The translations under genes were made by a program, and so were the position numbers. Shown one piece after another: positions 1-9,484 of a stretch of DNA of 64,000 nt. The notes beneath the pieces are model-generated. The model saw only the letters and a program-made list of their open reading frames with translations, did no database searches and was not told where the DNA came from. Each line of letters begins with the position of its first letter. The stretch's first letter is position 1. Where the stretch lies: the NCBI GenBank assembly GCA_017560125.1, contig JAFYOS010000027.1, positions 162,472 through 226,471 on the forward strand, in the 5' to 3' direction. This DNA comes from Bacteroidaceae bacterium (GTDB lineage: Bacteria > Bacteroidota > Bacteroidia > Bacteroidales > Bacteroidaceae).

Positions 1-1
1 G

Positions 2-574
2 GCGAAGCCTGTCGATGAAGCGGTTCATAACTATTTTTTCAAAGTGCAGTGTGAACCATTTCTGCGGCATGTAGCGAAAAATATTCTCAACGAAGATAAC
101 GTCAGCAATATCTGGGGAGAATTCTACGAATTCATTTCGGCCAACGATTGGTCGGTGCTCAGGAATTTTTCGGGCAAGAATAATTCGTCGCTGTATACCT
201 ATCTGTCCAATTGTGCCGTTCACTATTTTTTGAAGGTTCGAAAAAAGAATTCTCGCATTGTGTGTGTCGATATGGCCGAGTGCGATGTCGCGTCGTTGCT
301 CGATTCTTTTTCGGCCGATAAAGAGGAGGAATATTCTTCGGTGTGGCAGGCGTTCGACCGGCTGAAGGAACGCGACCGTCTGCTGTTGCGCGAAATGGTT
401 ATCAACGAGCGTTCGGCGCTGGATGTCGCCGATGAGATATGGCGCTTTGTGCGAAGCGCTGAGCGCGATTGGCGCAAATTGCCTGTGAAGCGCGTCCAGG
501 ATACGATATCCATGATGAAACGCAGGGCACTGATGAATCTGTTTGAACAATTGAAAGGCTCATTCCTTTCCTAG
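2..574 (+). CDS. Sigma-70 family (ECF-like) RNA polymerase sigma factor, 5' end outside window
   Basis: The frame is open from base 2, so the gene enters from the left edge and its start is not visible; an in-frame GTG at 44 is internal and is not needed as a start. The visible 190 residues look like a small sigma factor. An N-terminal helical part resembles region 2 (FLRHVAKNIL, then DWSVLRNFSGKNNSSLYTYLSNCAVHYF, a pattern seen in ECF proteins where the FRG/TYL segment precedes the -10 recognition helix). A later RLKERDRLLLREMV segment resembles the start of region 4, and a C-terminal basic helix (VKRVQDTISMMKRRAL) would fit the -35 recognition helix. No anti-sigma gene is visible downstream. 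The family call rests on motif resemblance only; the target promoters are unknown. Confidence 0.65.
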   Translation, partial: AKPVDEAVHNYFFKVQCEPFLRHVAKNILNEDNVSNIWGEFYEFISANDWSVLRNFSGKNNSSLYTYLSNCAVHYFLKVRKKNSRIVCVDMAECDVASLLDSFSADKEEEYSSVWQAFDRLKERDRLLLREMVINERSALDVADEIWRFVRSAERDWRKLPVKRVQDTISMMKRRALMNLFEQLKGSFLS

Positions 575-580
575 TATAAA

Positions 581-604
581 AACCATGCATTCGCATGGTT
601 TTTT
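581..604 (+). terminator. Rho-independent terminator of the sigma factor-like gene
   Basis: Perfect 8-bp arms (AACCATGC at 581-588 and GCATGGTT at 593-600) close a 4-nt loop and run into a T stretch at 599-604. It lies 7 bp after the stop codon. Confidence 0.85.
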
Positions 605-650
605 ATCTTATTCTAACAGGTGAATATTATTCTGTTTTATAAAAAAAGAG

Positions 651-658
651 TAACTTTG
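651..658 (+). promoter_or_regulatory. Bacteroidota -7 box (TAACTTTG) before uvrA
   Basis: TAACTTTG matches the Bacteroidota -7 consensus TAnnTTTG and lies about 80 bp before the uvrA ATG. No convincing TTTG sits 19-21 nt upstream; that region is only T-rich. Confidence 0.55.
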
Positions 659-738
659 CCTGATTCATAAAATCAGAAGTGTCAGTTACGGTCAATCGGT
701 TAATGCGATGGCCTTTGCCGCTTCCCAAATAGATAAAA

Positions 739-3525
739 ATGGCCCATAAAGAGAATATAGAGATACGTGGAGCACGTGTGAATAATCTGAAGAATGTTGA
801 TGTAGATATTCCGCGTGGCAAATTCGTGGTGATAACCGGCCTTTCGGGTTCGGGTAAGTCGTCGTTGGCATTCGACACGTTGTATGCCGAAGGACAGCGT
901 CGCTATGTGGAGTCGTTGTCCTCGTATGCCCGTCAGTTCCTTGGGCAGATGAATAAGCCGGAGTGCAATTTCATAAAGGGCATTCCGCCTGCCATTGCAA
1001 TAGAGCAGAAGGTGAATAACCGTAACCCGCGTTCGACGGTGGGTACCTCTACCGAGATTTACGAATATCTGAAATTGCTCTATGCCCGCATTGGAAAGAC
1101 CTATTCGCCCATAAGTGGTGCACTTGTAAAGAAGCAGACTCCCGAAGACCTTGTGGAGTGCATGCATGCCCACCCCGAGGGCTCGCGCTTCTATCTGCTT
1201 GCCCCTATCGAGCTTATGAAGGGACGCACCATGGAGGAGCAGCTATCCCTGTATATGCAGCAGGGCTTCACTCGCTTGTATTTAGAGGGCGAGGTGCTCC
1301 GCATCGAAGATTATAAACCACGCAAGAAGGATAAACCCTATCTGCTCATCGACAGGCTTACCGTCGGCAGCGCGCCGGAGATAGCGGTGCGTCTGCTCGA
1401 TTCGGCCGAAACGGCCTTTTTCGAAGGGCATGGTACCTGTGCAATGAAATTTCTCGACGAGGAGAAGATGCACGAGTTCAGCATCCGTTTCGAGGCCGAT
1501 GGCATGGAGTTCGAAGAGCCCAGCGAGCAGATGTTCTCGTTCAATTCGCCCATTGGCGCCTGTCCCGACTGCGAGGGCTTCGGACGCATCGTGGGTATCG
1601 ACGAAAACCTTGTAATCCCCAATAAATCGTTGAGCGTCTATGATGGCGCGGTCTTCTGCTGGCGTGGCGAAAAGATGGGTGAGTGGAAAACCGAGTTCTG
1701 CCGTCGTGCAACAGCCGACGATTTCCCTATCTTCGAACCATATTACAACCTCACCGAAGAACAACGTAACTATTTGTGGCACAAAGGCCCTTATATTCCC
1801 GAGTATGATGGTTATATAAGCATCGACTCGTTCTTTGACATGGTGCGCGAGAATCAGTACAAGATACAATATCGTGTGATGCTCGCCCGTTACCGTGGAA
1901 AGCCCATATGTCCCACATGCAACGGTACACGCCTGAAAAAAGAGGCCACCTATGTGAAGGTTGGCGGTAAAAGCATCACCGAGCTTGTCGAGATGCCCGT
2001 TTCGCGCCTGAAGGTTTTTTTCGACAGCCTGCAGCTCGAAGGAAACGATGTGACCATAGCCCATCGCATACTCAAAGAGATAACCAACCGCATCGATTGC
2101 CTTATAGACGTCGGTCTGGGCTACCTAACGCTCAATCGCCTGAGCAACACCCTGTCGGGTGGAGAAAGCCAGCGAATAAATCTTGTTACCTCGCTCGGTA
2201 GCAGCCTGGTGGGTTCGCTCTACATACTCGACGAGCCGAGCATCGGTCTGCACAGCCGCGATACGGAGCGCCTTATCAGCGTGTTGCGCCGTTTGCAACG
2301 CTTGGGCAATACGGTTGTGGTGGTGGAGCACGACGAGGATATAATACGTGCCGCCGACTACATTATAGATGTGGGCCCCAAGGCCGGCCGCTTCGGTGGC
2401 GAAATAGTATATAGCGGCGACATGGAGAGTATCACCCCCGACACGCCGGGATATACAGCAAAATATCTGTTGGGCACCGATTCCATTCCTCTGCCCAAGC
2501 ATCGCCGCACATCGCGCAACTACATAACCATCAAGGGTGCGCGCGAGAACAACCTGAAGGGTGTGGATGTGAGCATCCCGCTCAATGTGCTCACTGTGGT
2601 GAGTGGTGTCAGCGGTTCGGGAAAATCGACGCTCGTCAGGGATATTCTCTATCGTTCGTTGCAACGCGAATTCGGCGAGGGTACCGATACCCCCGGACAA
2701 TGCGATGGCATAGAGGGTGCATTGAAACTGTTGAAGGGCGTGGAATTCGTCGATCAGAATCCTATCGGAAAATCGTCGCGTTCGAACCCTGTAACCTATC
2801 TGAAGGCCTACGACGAGATACGCCATCTGTATGCTCAGCAACCGTTGGCCAAGCAGTTGGGATATACCGCCGGATATTTCTCGTTCAATTCCGATGGCGG
2901 TCGCTGCGAGGAGTGCAAGGGTGAGGGTACGATAACCGTCGAGATGCAGTTCATGGCAAATATGAAATTGCAGTGCGAGGCTTGTCATGGCAAGCGCTTC
3001 AAGAGCGAAACGCTCGAGGTGAAGTTCCACGACAAAAGCATATATGATGTGCTGGAAATGACCGTCAACGAGGCCATCGAGTTCTTCGGCGAGCATAAGC
3101 AACCGGCTATTGTGAACCGTCTGCGTCCTTTGCAGGATGTAGGCTTGGGCTATATAAAGCTGGGCCAGTCATCATCCACCCTGTCGGGTGGCGAAAACCA
3201 GCGTGTGAAGCTTGCCTATTACTTGAGCCTGGCATCGACAACCCCCACGCTGTTTATCTTCGATGAACCTACGACCGGTCTCCATTTCCACGATATAAAA
3301 AAGCTGCTCGACTCGTTTGCTCGTCTTGTGGAGTGTGGTCACACGCTTGTCATCATCGAGCACAACCTCGATGTGATAAAATGTGCCGACCATGTTATCG
3401 ATTTGGGCCCCGAGGGTGGCGAAAACGGTGGAAATATTGTAGCCACAGGCACCCCCGAGGAGGTTGCAGCCAATCCGCAATCGGCAACGGGCGTTTATCT
3501 GAAAGAGAAACTGTCGCAACCCTAA
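739..3525 (+). CDS. uvrA: Excinuclease ABC subunit UvrA
   Basis: Damage-recognition ATPase of nucleotide excision repair, 928 residues (usual length about 940). Two ABC halves are complete. The first Walker A is GLSGSGKSS at 34-42, with signature LSGGESQR near 472 and Walker [11 protein letters not shown] near 497. The second Walker A is GVSGSGKST near 629, with LSGGENQR near 815 and FDEPTTGLH near 842. The C-terminal zinc module is intact (C723, C726, C746, C749, the same spacing as in E. coli). The N-terminal zinc sites are not. The usual CPxCG after the RIG motif is SPIS (123-126), and the first CxxC pair of the N-terminal zinc finger is missing near 250-262, leaving only C275/C278. The UvrB-binding region between them is present. 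This suggests one of two UvrA paralogues as found in Bacteroidota. No uvrB or uvrC is nearby. Confidence 0.93.
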   Translation: MAHKENIEIRGARVNNLKNVDVDIPRGKFVVITGLSGSGKSSLAFDTLYAEGQRRYVESLSSYARQFLGQMNKPECNFIKGIPPAIAIEQKVNNRNPRSTVGTSTEIYEYLKLLYARIGKTYSPISGALVKKQTPEDLVECMHAHPEGSRFYLLAPIELMKGRTMEEQLSLYMQQGFTRLYLEGEVLRIEDYKPRKKDKPYLLIDRLTVGSAPEIAVRLLDSAETAFFEGHGTCAMKFLDEEKMHEFSIRFEADGMEFEEPSEQMFSFNSPIGACPDCEGFGRIVGIDENLVIPNKSLSVYDGAVFCWRGEKMGEWKTEFCRRATADDFPIFEPYYNLTEEQRNYLWHKGPYIPEYDGYISIDSFFDMVRENQYKIQYRVMLARYRGKPICPTCNGTRLKKEATYVKVGGKSITELVEMPVSRLKVFFDSLQLEGNDVTIAHRILKEITNRIDCLIDVGLGYLTLNRLSNTLSGGESQRINLVTSLGSSLVGSLYILDEPSIGLHSRDTERLISVLRRLQRLGNTVVVVEHDEDIIRAADYIIDVGPKAGRFGGEIVYSGDMESITPDTPGYTAKYLLGTDSIPLPKHRRTSRNYITIKGARENNLKGVDVSIPLNVLTVVSGVSGSGKSTLVRDILYRSLQREFGEGTDTPGQCDGIEGALKLLKGVEFVDQNPIGKSSRSNPVTYLKAYDEIRHLYAQQPLAKQLGYTAGYFSFNSDGGRCEECKGEGTITVEMQFMANMKLQCEACHGKRFKSETLEVKFHDKSIYDVLEMTVNEAIEFFGEHKQPAIVNRLRPLQDVGLGYIKLGQSSSTLSGGENQRVKLAYYLSLASTTPTLFIFDEPTTGLHFHDIKKLLDSFARLVECGHTLVIIEHNLDVIKCADHVIDLGPEGGENGGNIVATGTPEEVAANPQSATGVYLKEKLSQP

Positions 3526-3566
3526 CCTACTGTTTATATAAATTCCGAAGGAATAGCCCGTTGGAG

Positions 3567-3597
3567 TTGCTAAACTATAATAAATGAATTACTTTTG
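3567..3597 (+). promoter_or_regulatory. Promoter of the GHL10 hydrolase gene (TTG-N20-TACTTTTG)
   Basis: TTG at 3567-3569 and TACTTTTG at 3590-3597, 20 nt apart, fit the Bacteroidota housekeeping promoter. The start codon is 27 bp downstream. The -7 octamer is identical to the one inside the CRISPR repeats of this window. Confidence 0.7.
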
Positions 3598-3624
3598 TAA
3601 AAAAACATAAATAGAACTATAATC

Positions 3625-5127
3625 ATGAGATATTTGTACAAGATTTGTTTGCTTTTTCTGTTGGTGCTGATGTGTCACAATGTTGTTTATGCCGATAACA
3701 AGAACCCCAAGAGGGAGTTCCGCGGTGCCTGGATACAGGCGGTCAACGGCCAGTTCCTGGGTATGGGTGAGCAGGAAATGAAGGGCTATCTTGTGACAAT
3801 GCTCAACAACCTGAAGCGCGCCAATGTGAACGCCATTATATTCCAAGTGCGCGTCGAGGGTGATGCTCTCTATCGTTCAAGCCTTGAGCCGTGGAGCCGT
3901 TTCCTCACCGGCACCCAGGGCAAGGATCCGGGTTGGGATCCCTTGCAGTTCATGGTTGCCGAGGCGCATGCACGCGGCATGGAGCTCCATGCGTGGATAA
4001 ACCCCTATCGCGCTCGCACCAAGAGCACCCGCAAGCTCGATGCCAAGCACCAGTTCAGCAAGCATCCCGAGCGCTTCATCGGTTACGATTCGCAGCTCTT
4101 CTTCAACCCCTCGTTGCAGGAGAACCGCGATTGGATATGTACCATTGTGAAGGACATCGTTTCGCGATACGACGTTGATGGCTTCCACATAGACGACTAT
4201 TTCTATCCCTATCCCGTTGCCGGCAATCAGTTCAACGACGACGTTTTCTACAAGAACGACAGCCGTGGCATAGCCGACAAGGGCGATTGGCGTCGCGACA
4301 ATGTGAACCGTCTTATATGGCAGATGCACAAAACGGTTCGCGAAACAAAACCTTGGGTGAAATTCGGTGTGTCGCCCTTCGGCATTTATCGCAATATGGC
4401 CAGCTCGCCTGCCGGTAGCGACACCAAGGGACTCCAGAGCTACGACGACCTCTATGCCGATGTAATACATTGGATTAACGAGGGTTGGGTGGATTATTGC
4501 ATTCCTCAGGTATATTGGGAGATAGGACATACTGCTGCCGACTACGAAACGCTTGTGAAATGGTGGGCCAAGCATGCAGCCAACCGTCCGCTCTATATCG
4601 GTCAGGATGTGAACCGCACAGTGCGTGCAGCCGACCTCAAGAACAGCAAGAGCCATCAGTTGCCCGCCAAGATGAAATTGCAGCGCTCGCTGCCTGCAAT
4701 ACAGGGCTCGTGCCTGTGGGATGCTGCTTCGGCTGCAAACAATGTGGGTCAATATCGCACCGTGCTCGAGCAGTATTACCACAAAAATCCCGCTTTGATG
4801 CCTCAGTATAAATTTATCGACAAGAAGGCTCCCAAGAAGGTGCGTGGCGTAAAGCGCATTACAACCGGTGGCAACGATGTGCTTGTGTGGATTACCCCCA
4901 ATAAGGAGAATACCAAGGCGTTCGACAAGGTGGTGAACTACGTGGTGTACCGTTTCGCTCAGGGCGAGAAGGTGAAGCTCGAAAGCTCATCTAATATCGT
5001 GGCCATCACTCCCAATACCTACTACCATCTGCCCAAGGGCGAAAGCGGAAAATATACCTATGTGGTAACCGCGCTCGACAGATTGCAGAATGAGTCGAAG
5101 GGTAAAAAGGTGACCGTTAAATTCTAA
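3625..5127 (+). CDS. Secreted family-10-like glycosylhydrolase (GHL10/YngK family)
   Basis: 500 residues with an N-terminal signal peptide (basic MRYLYK, then a hydrophobic stretch ending near VVYADN), so exported to the periplasm or cell surface; no lipobox cysteine. The mature protein opens with REFRGAWIQAVNGQF, the hallmark of the GHL10 (DUF187, PF02638) TIM barrel. It continues with ELHAWINPYRAR, DVDGFHIDDYFYPYP and WVDYCIPQVYWEIGH, which are barrel-strand motifs of the family. The last 110 residues or so (KKAPKKVRGVKRITTGGNDVLVW...) look like a fibronectin type III-like sandwich. Family members are thought to cut cell-wall or polysaccharide glycosidic bonds; the substrate cannot be read from the sequence. 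It has its own promoter and is followed after 15 bp by a GNAT gene. Confidence 0.85.
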   Translation: MRYLYKICLLFLLVLMCHNVVYADNKNPKREFRGAWIQAVNGQFLGMGEQEMKGYLVTMLNNLKRANVNAIIFQVRVEGDALYRSSLEPWSRFLTGTQGKDPGWDPLQFMVAEAHARGMELHAWINPYRARTKSTRKLDAKHQFSKHPERFIGYDSQLFFNPSLQENRDWICTIVKDIVSRYDVDGFHIDDYFYPYPVAGNQFNDDVFYKNDSRGIADKGDWRRDNVNRLIWQMHKTVRETKPWVKFGVSPFGIYRNMASSPAGSDTKGLQSYDDLYADVIHWINEGWVDYCIPQVYWEIGHTAADYETLVKWWAKHAANRPLYIGQDVNRTVRAADLKNSKSHQLPAKMKLQRSLPAIQGSCLWDAASAANNVGQYRTVLEQYYHKNPALMPQYKFIDKKAPKKVRGVKRITTGGNDVLVWITPNKENTKAFDKVVNYVVYRFAQGEKVKLESSSNIVAITPNTYYHLPKGESGKYTYVVTALDRLQNESKGKKVTVKF

Positions 5128-5142
5128 GCGGACTATCCTGTC

Positions 5143-5574
5143 ATGGGTGAATACAAAATATTTGAGGTAACCGAGGTGCGTGGCGAGTATGTCGATGCTG
5201 TTTGCCATTTGCTCAAGCAGTTGTCGTCGTCGCCTCACCCCTTTGCGGCCGACGATTTGCAGCGTCTGGTGTCGTGTGACGGCACTCGTCTGTTCCTGTT
5301 GCAAGCCGATGGCATAATCGGCGGCATGCTCACTCTGTGCTATGCTTTGTCGCCCACCGGATGCAAAATATGGGTGGAGGATGTGGTTGTCGATGAGTCG
5401 TTGCGTGGCCGTTCTTTCGGTCGTCGTTTGGTAGAACATGCCATAGCTGTTGCCGGTGAGTGCCGCGGCGCGAAACTGATGCTCACCTCGCGTCCATCGC
5501 GCGTTGCGGCCAATGCACTCTATCGTTCGGCGGGCTTCTCGCTCAAGGAGACCAATGTATATGTGAAAAAATAA
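5143..5574 (+). CDS. GNAT family N-acetyltransferase
   Basis: 143 residues, the size of a single GNAT domain. The acetyl-CoA binding core is visible: a beta strand (KIWVEDVVVDESLRGRSFGRRLVEHAI) holding the RGRSFGRRL pyrophosphate loop (R/Q-x-x-G-x-G/A type), and the C-terminal AANALYRSAGFSLKETNVYVKK that closes most GNAT folds. The acceptor is unknown. The ATG is 15 bp after the hydrolase stop, so it is probably cotranscribed with it. A terminator shared with the convergent lipoprotein gene follows. Confidence 0.85.
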   Translation: MGEYKIFEVTEVRGEYVDAVCHLLKQLSSSPHPFAADDLQRLVSCDGTRLFLLQADGIIGGMLTLCYALSPTGCKIWVEDVVVDESLRGRSFGRRLVEHAIAVAGECRGAKLMLTSRPSRVAANALYRSAGFSLKETNVYVKK

Positions 5575-5591
5575 ATCTTGTGATACTGCAT

Positions 5592-5628
5592 AAGAAAGGG
5601 GTTGCGCCGAAAACGCAACCCCTTTCTT
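5592..5628. terminator. Bidirectional terminator between convergent genes
   Basis: Perfect 15-bp arms (5592-5606 and 5614-5628) around a 7-nt loop, located 18 bp after the GNAT stop and 23 bp from the end of the opposing lipoprotein gene. Confidence 0.85.
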
Positions 5629-5650
5629 GTATATAATAGCAACGAGCTCT

Positions 5651-7228
5651 CTATTTGCTCATCAGTTCGTCCATTCTTATAAGGGTCTGTATTGACAGCA
5701 GGCTGCAGTTGATCCAATCGGTGCCGACAAGGAAATTGCGCCAGAATGTGGCTATTTTGCCGGTGTTGGGGTTCTGCATTATGGTTATCATATCTATGAG
5801 CGCCTTTGCCTTAGTGAATGCAAGTTCGTCACCGGTCTCTTCGTATAGGCTCAGCCATGCATTGGCCACGTTGCAGGCGCTGTGGTCGATGGGTACCATG
5901 TATTTGTATTGCTCTGTTACGCAGGGGGTGTGGTTCACCTTGATGATACCATATTTCTTCACCGGGGTATCCCAGAATACAAATTGGTCTTCGCAGAATC
6001 TTACGAGGTCTATGGCGTCGTTGAGCTCGCTTTCGGTGGTGTTATCCTTGTTGAGCAGATACGATGCATAGGGGGCTGCAGTGCAGTTGGTGAGGTTTTC
6101 GTAGGGCTGTAGTCCCACCACTGTGCCATCTTCGAACTGGCCGGTCATGTCGAACGATTTCAGAGCACCCTCCTGCATCCATTTTTCCGATAGCGCGAAC
6201 ATCTTGTCGTATTTCTTTACGCCATATTGTTGTTGCAGACGCTGCAGATATTCGAGCATGGGGTGGAGCAGGGCGCGTACCTCGTTCACGGGCTCGCCGG
6301 TGAAGAAATCCATTTTTATGGGGAACGAACCATCCTCGGCCTGTATTCTAGAGTATGTTTCTGTGATGTTCATTGCGCGGTCGAAGTACTCCTGCTTGCC
6401 GGTTGCGTCGTATAGGTCGAGGAAGGCGTTTGCTGCGGTGAGCGCCTCCATTGCCATTGTCTTGCCCTTGTTGCGCTTAGCACCCGAGGTCACGTAGTCG
6501 CCATAGTATGTGGGCGGGAAGAAGGCAAGTGGGTCACCCTCGGGGCGGCTCTCGTTGATGAGGAATTGTGCGGCGTTTTCGGCTATTTTCAGCGCATCAT
6601 CCTTAAGCTCGGGGCACAGACGCGAAAGCAATACCTCGACGCTGATGGTGGAGCCTATGATTTTGCAGGGATATGTGTTCAGCTCGTACGACATGTCAGG
6701 TGTGGGGCCGTTCTTCCAGTTCTGTATGGCGGGCATGTTGTGTATGTAGAGCAATGCCAGCAGCGCCGACTCCTTGTAGCCTCTTACGGCACCGTGATAT
6801 GGGCCGGTGAAGGGCGAGTCGCGATAGAATTTGCGTTCGCCTACGGTGGCAATGCTGTTGCCCTCGCCATCGAGTGCCTCTATGGTTAGTATCACGTTGC
6901 CCACCTCTATCTGCTGCCATATGGGAGCGAGCGACCTGTTGGGCGCCTTCTCGGTGAACGACCATGTCTTTGCATTCTCCTTTACATTCTGTGCCACAGT
7001 ATATTTGTACTGCGTAGCGCCTTCCACCTCGTTGAAATCGAACGCCGGTGCATACATGAATTTATTGGAAAATCTGTTCCAATAGGGGTTCTTGCCTTCG
7101 TAGCCGGGGCGTATGGGGATGTTGTATTCGGCCTTGGCCTTCTCGTTCAGTTCGGTAATTTTGTCGGTTGGTTGTTTGCACGATACAATAGCCAGCAGGG
7201 CGGCTACTGCTAAAATGATATTTTTCAT
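5651..7228 (-). CDS. Predicted lipoprotein, possible alpha/alpha-barrel carbohydrate-active protein
   Basis: 525 residues. The N-terminus is a lipoprotein signal (MKNIILAVAALLAIVSC with lipobox cysteine 17). Residues about 45-135 look like a beta sandwich (KYTVAQNVKENAKTWSF, GNVILTIEALDGEGNS). From about 145 on, the sequence is helical with repeated motifs such as ALLALLYIHNMP, TMAMEALTAANAFLDLYDATGKQEYFDRAMNI and NVANAWLSLYEETGDELAFTKAKALIDMI. These helix pairs with D-x-T-G-K turns are common in (alpha/alpha) toroids such as polysaccharide lyases and GH88/GH105-type enzymes. I do not recognise a specific family and see no catalytic motif I can name. It is the last gene of a minus-strand group, 19 bp after the YhhN gene. 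Confidence 0.6.
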   Translation of the reverse strand: MKNIILAVAALLAIVSCKQPTDKITELNEKAKAEYNIPIRPGYEGKNPYWNRFSNKFMYAPAFDFNEVEGATQYKYTVAQNVKENAKTWSFTEKAPNRSLAPIWQQIEVGNVILTIEALDGEGNSIATVGERKFYRDSPFTGPYHGAVRGYKESALLALLYIHNMPAIQNWKNGPTPDMSYELNTYPCKIIGSTISVEVLLSRLCPELKDDALKIAENAAQFLINESRPEGDPLAFFPPTYYGDYVTSGAKRNKGKTMAMEALTAANAFLDLYDATGKQEYFDRAMNITETYSRIQAEDGSFPIKMDFFTGEPVNEVRALLHPMLEYLQRLQQQYGVKKYDKMFALSEKWMQEGALKSFDMTGQFEDGTVVGLQPYENLTNCTAAPYASYLLNKDNTTESELNDAIDLVRFCEDQFVFWDTPVKKYGIIKVNHTPCVTEQYKYMVPIDHSACNVANAWLSLYEETGDELAFTKAKALIDMITIMQNPNTGKIATFWRNFLVGTDWINCSLLSIQTLIRMDELMSK

Positions 7229-7247
7229 AGTATCTGTTTGTAACTGG

Positions 7248-7916
7248 TTATTCCTTTTCCATTTTTCTTCCCCACCATTTGGTCGAGCGTATGAACAGAA
7301 GCCATTGCGACAGGAAGTAGGGGATAAGTATCAGGTAGTTTACATTGGGCAATGGCTCCACAAAGCGGTTGTATGCCAATATCATATCCGAGGCAAGGAA
7401 CAGCGCTGCTCCAAGCGCAAACAGTATGCTGCGCTGCTGCATGGCACACCACAGCATGGTGGATATAAGTATGGCATATATGGTTACTCCGTATGTGAGT
7501 ATTCCTTCGGGAACGGCGGGTACTATCTTTATGAACGCCATTGCAAGCAACGGGATGATGAAAATGGTGGCTGCAATCATGTATCGGAGCGACAAGCGTC
7601 CATATTTTCGGCGCAGAACGCCCAAGCGGTATCTCGATACGAAGTAGCAGATGATGAATACGTGTGCCATTGCAAACGCGGCCATCTGCCCCATGAAATC
7701 GTGTATGGCGCCCATGTAGTCGCCTATGCACGAAAAGAGCATGGCGTATGCCATTTGCCATGGCAACAGCTTGAACGATGCAAGGAACAGTATCGCAACG
7801 GGCACCGCCAGCTTGCATGGAAACTGTATAGGCGAAAAGAACATTGCTACTGCCAAGAAGTATAGAACCGATACCAGGAACAGGTCTATCTTCGCTCTGT
7901 GAAATGTGTCACTCAT
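7248..7916 (-). CDS. YhhN/TMEM86 family membrane protein
   Basis: 222 residues with about eight hydrophobic helices and almost no soluble part, so an inner-membrane protein. The pattern fits the YhhN (TMEM86, PF07947) family: LFSCIGDYMGA in the middle, GAALFLASDMILAYNRF (the conserved LF-x-x-SD-x-x-L-A-x-NRF stretch) and the ending YLILIPYFLSQWLLF. Mammalian TMEM86B is a lysoplasmalogenase; whether the bacterial protein has that activity is not known from sequence. It lies 24 bp after the cardiolipin synthase gene and 19 bp before the lipoprotein gene, so the three are probably cotranscribed, which fits a role in membrane lipids. Confidence 0.8.
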   Translation of the reverse strand: MSDTFHRAKIDLFLVSVLYFLAVAMFFSPIQFPCKLAVPVAILFLASFKLLPWQMAYAMLFSCIGDYMGAIHDFMGQMAAFAMAHVFIICYFVSRYRLGVLRRKYGRLSLRYMIAATIFIIPLLAMAFIKIVPAVPEGILTYGVTIYAILISTMLWCAMQQRSILFALGAALFLASDMILAYNRFVEPLPNVNYLILIPYFLSQWLLFIRSTKWWGRKMEKE

Positions 7917-7940
7917 AATATTTCTGTTTTTACGTTGTTC

Positions 7941-9380
7941 CTATAATATGGGCGAGAATACCCTTGCGGCCGATTCCTTGAACCGTTGCCACAATGTACG
8001 CTCCTTGTACGCTTTGTAGGTCAGCTGATAGCAGTTGCGCATGTCGTCCATGAATATTGCTTTCAGCTTTTTGGCAGTGCCCTCGTCGTAGATGAATGTA
8101 TTTATTTCGAAATTACATTCGAAGCTTCTGAAATCGATGTTGGCCGAACCTACCGACGATAGCGCGTCGTCGCACACCAGCATTTTGGAGTGTATGAATC
8201 CACCACGGTAAAGATACACTTTTGCTCCGGCATATACAACATCGCCAAGGTAAGAACGCGATGCCAGTTCAACAATTTTGTTGTCGCTGTGTTCGGGAAC
8301 CATTATTCTTACATCCACGCCGGCCAGGGCAAGGTTCAGAATGGCGGTCAGCACATAGTCGCTCGGCATGAAATAGGGCGTCTGTATGTATAGGTAGTTC
8401 TCGGTGTACGAGATGGCATAGGACATTCCTTGCAACATCTCGCGCCAGTCGCCAATGGGGTTCGATGCCACTACCTGGGCCAACGGGCCGGGGACGATAT
8501 CTATCTTGGGGTAGTATCGGGCACCGCTCACCAATGAACGGTCGGCAAAATACCAATCGACAAGGAACGAGGTCTGCATGCCATAGACTGCTTCGCCACG
8601 TACGCATAGCATGATGTCGCGCCAACGGCCCCATTCGCCTCCTGTCACATACCTGTCGGCGACGTTTATTCCACCAATGAATGCGGTCTTGCCGTCGATG
8701 ACCACCAGCTTGCGATGGTTGCGATAGTTGAGCTTGCTCGAGAACATGGGGAAGCGCACCTTCAGGAACGATTTTACGAATATTCCGGCGCAACGCATCT
8801 CCTCGAAGAATTCCTCTTTTGTTGACCAGCAGCCCACATCGTCGTAGAGCAGGCGTATGTCGATGCCTTCGCGCGCTTTTGCCATCAGCGCCTCTCGCAC
8901 TTTGTGTCCTGTTTCGTCGTCCATGAATATGTAGAATTGCACATGGATGTGGTCTTGCGCCTTCTCAATCTCCTCGATGAGCCGTTCGAAAAAATCCTTT
9001 CCGCTTGAAATAATCTCTATCTCGTTCTTGTCCGAGGGGTATGCATCTGCTATGTTCTTAAAGAACGATACAAGGCGACGGTAGCGCTTGGGTATTTCCA
9101 GCCCGCCTATGGAGTGGCTGTGCATCAACAGGCTTTTTTTCTGTATCTGCGTGAGCGACTGCTTGTTGATAAGCCGCCTTTTCCTGTGGTCGCGCCCGAA
9201 TACAAAGTATATGAGCAGGCCCAAATAGGGTATGGCAAGTATCACCATCACCCACGCAATGGTCTTTATGGGTATGCGGTTGTTCATGACAACAGATAGT
9301 GCCGTCAATATAGCCACAGCCATATAGAGCAGATAGGAGTAGCGAAGTAAATCCCATATTGTCATCATTTCGGTTGTCAT
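7941..9380 (-). CDS. cls: Cardiolipin synthase (phospholipase D superfamily)
   Basis: 480 residues from the ATG at 9378-9380 (protein start MTTEMMTIWDLL). The open frame extends 14 codons upstream, but the ATG has an AAGG 5 nt before it and gives the usual N-terminus. Two membrane helices at the N-terminus (PLDc_N domain, ending YFVFGRDHRKRR) precede two phospholipase D domains. The HKD motifs are HRKLVVID starting at H222 and HSKMLVCD starting at H397, each followed by the G-x-x-N/D signature (GGINVADRY, GSANIDFRSFECNFE). The enzyme condenses phosphatidylglycerol to cardiolipin at the inner membrane. It is the first gene of the group with YhhN and the lipoprotein. Confidence 0.92.
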   Translation of the reverse strand: MTTEMMTIWDLLRYSYLLYMAVAILTALSVVMNNRIPIKTIAWVMVILAIPYLGLLIYFVFGRDHRKRRLINKQSLTQIQKKSLLMHSHSIGGLEIPKRYRRLVSFFKNIADAYPSDKNEIEIISSGKDFFERLIEEIEKAQDHIHVQFYIFMDDETGHKVREALMAKAREGIDIRLLYDDVGCWSTKEEFFEEMRCAGIFVKSFLKVRFPMFSSKLNYRNHRKLVVIDGKTAFIGGINVADRYVTGGEWGRWRDIMLCVRGEAVYGMQTSFLVDWYFADRSLVSGARYYPKIDIVPGPLAQVVASNPIGDWREMLQGMSYAISYTENYLYIQTPYFMPSDYVLTAILNLALAGVDVRIMVPEHSDNKIVELASRSYLGDVVYAGAKVYLYRGGFIHSKMLVCDDALSSVGSANIDFRSFECNFEINTFIYDEGTAKKLKAIFMDDMRNCYQLTYKAYKERTLWQRFKESAARVFSPIL

Positions 9381-9420
9381 ACTTGCCTTGTTAAGATTTA
9401 TCGCGAATTTAGCAATTAGC

Positions 9421-9462
9421 AATAAAAAAAGATTGAATAACGCTGTCAGTTATTCAATCTTT
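9421..9462 (-). terminator. Rho-independent terminator of the outer-membrane protein gene
   Basis: Perfect 14-bp arms (9428-9441 and 9449-9462), a 7-nt loop, and on the minus strand a run of seven Ts at the end. It separates the outer-membrane protein gene from cls downstream. Confidence 0.88.
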
Positions 9463-9484
9463 AAGTTTAGTTAACAGTTGGGTG

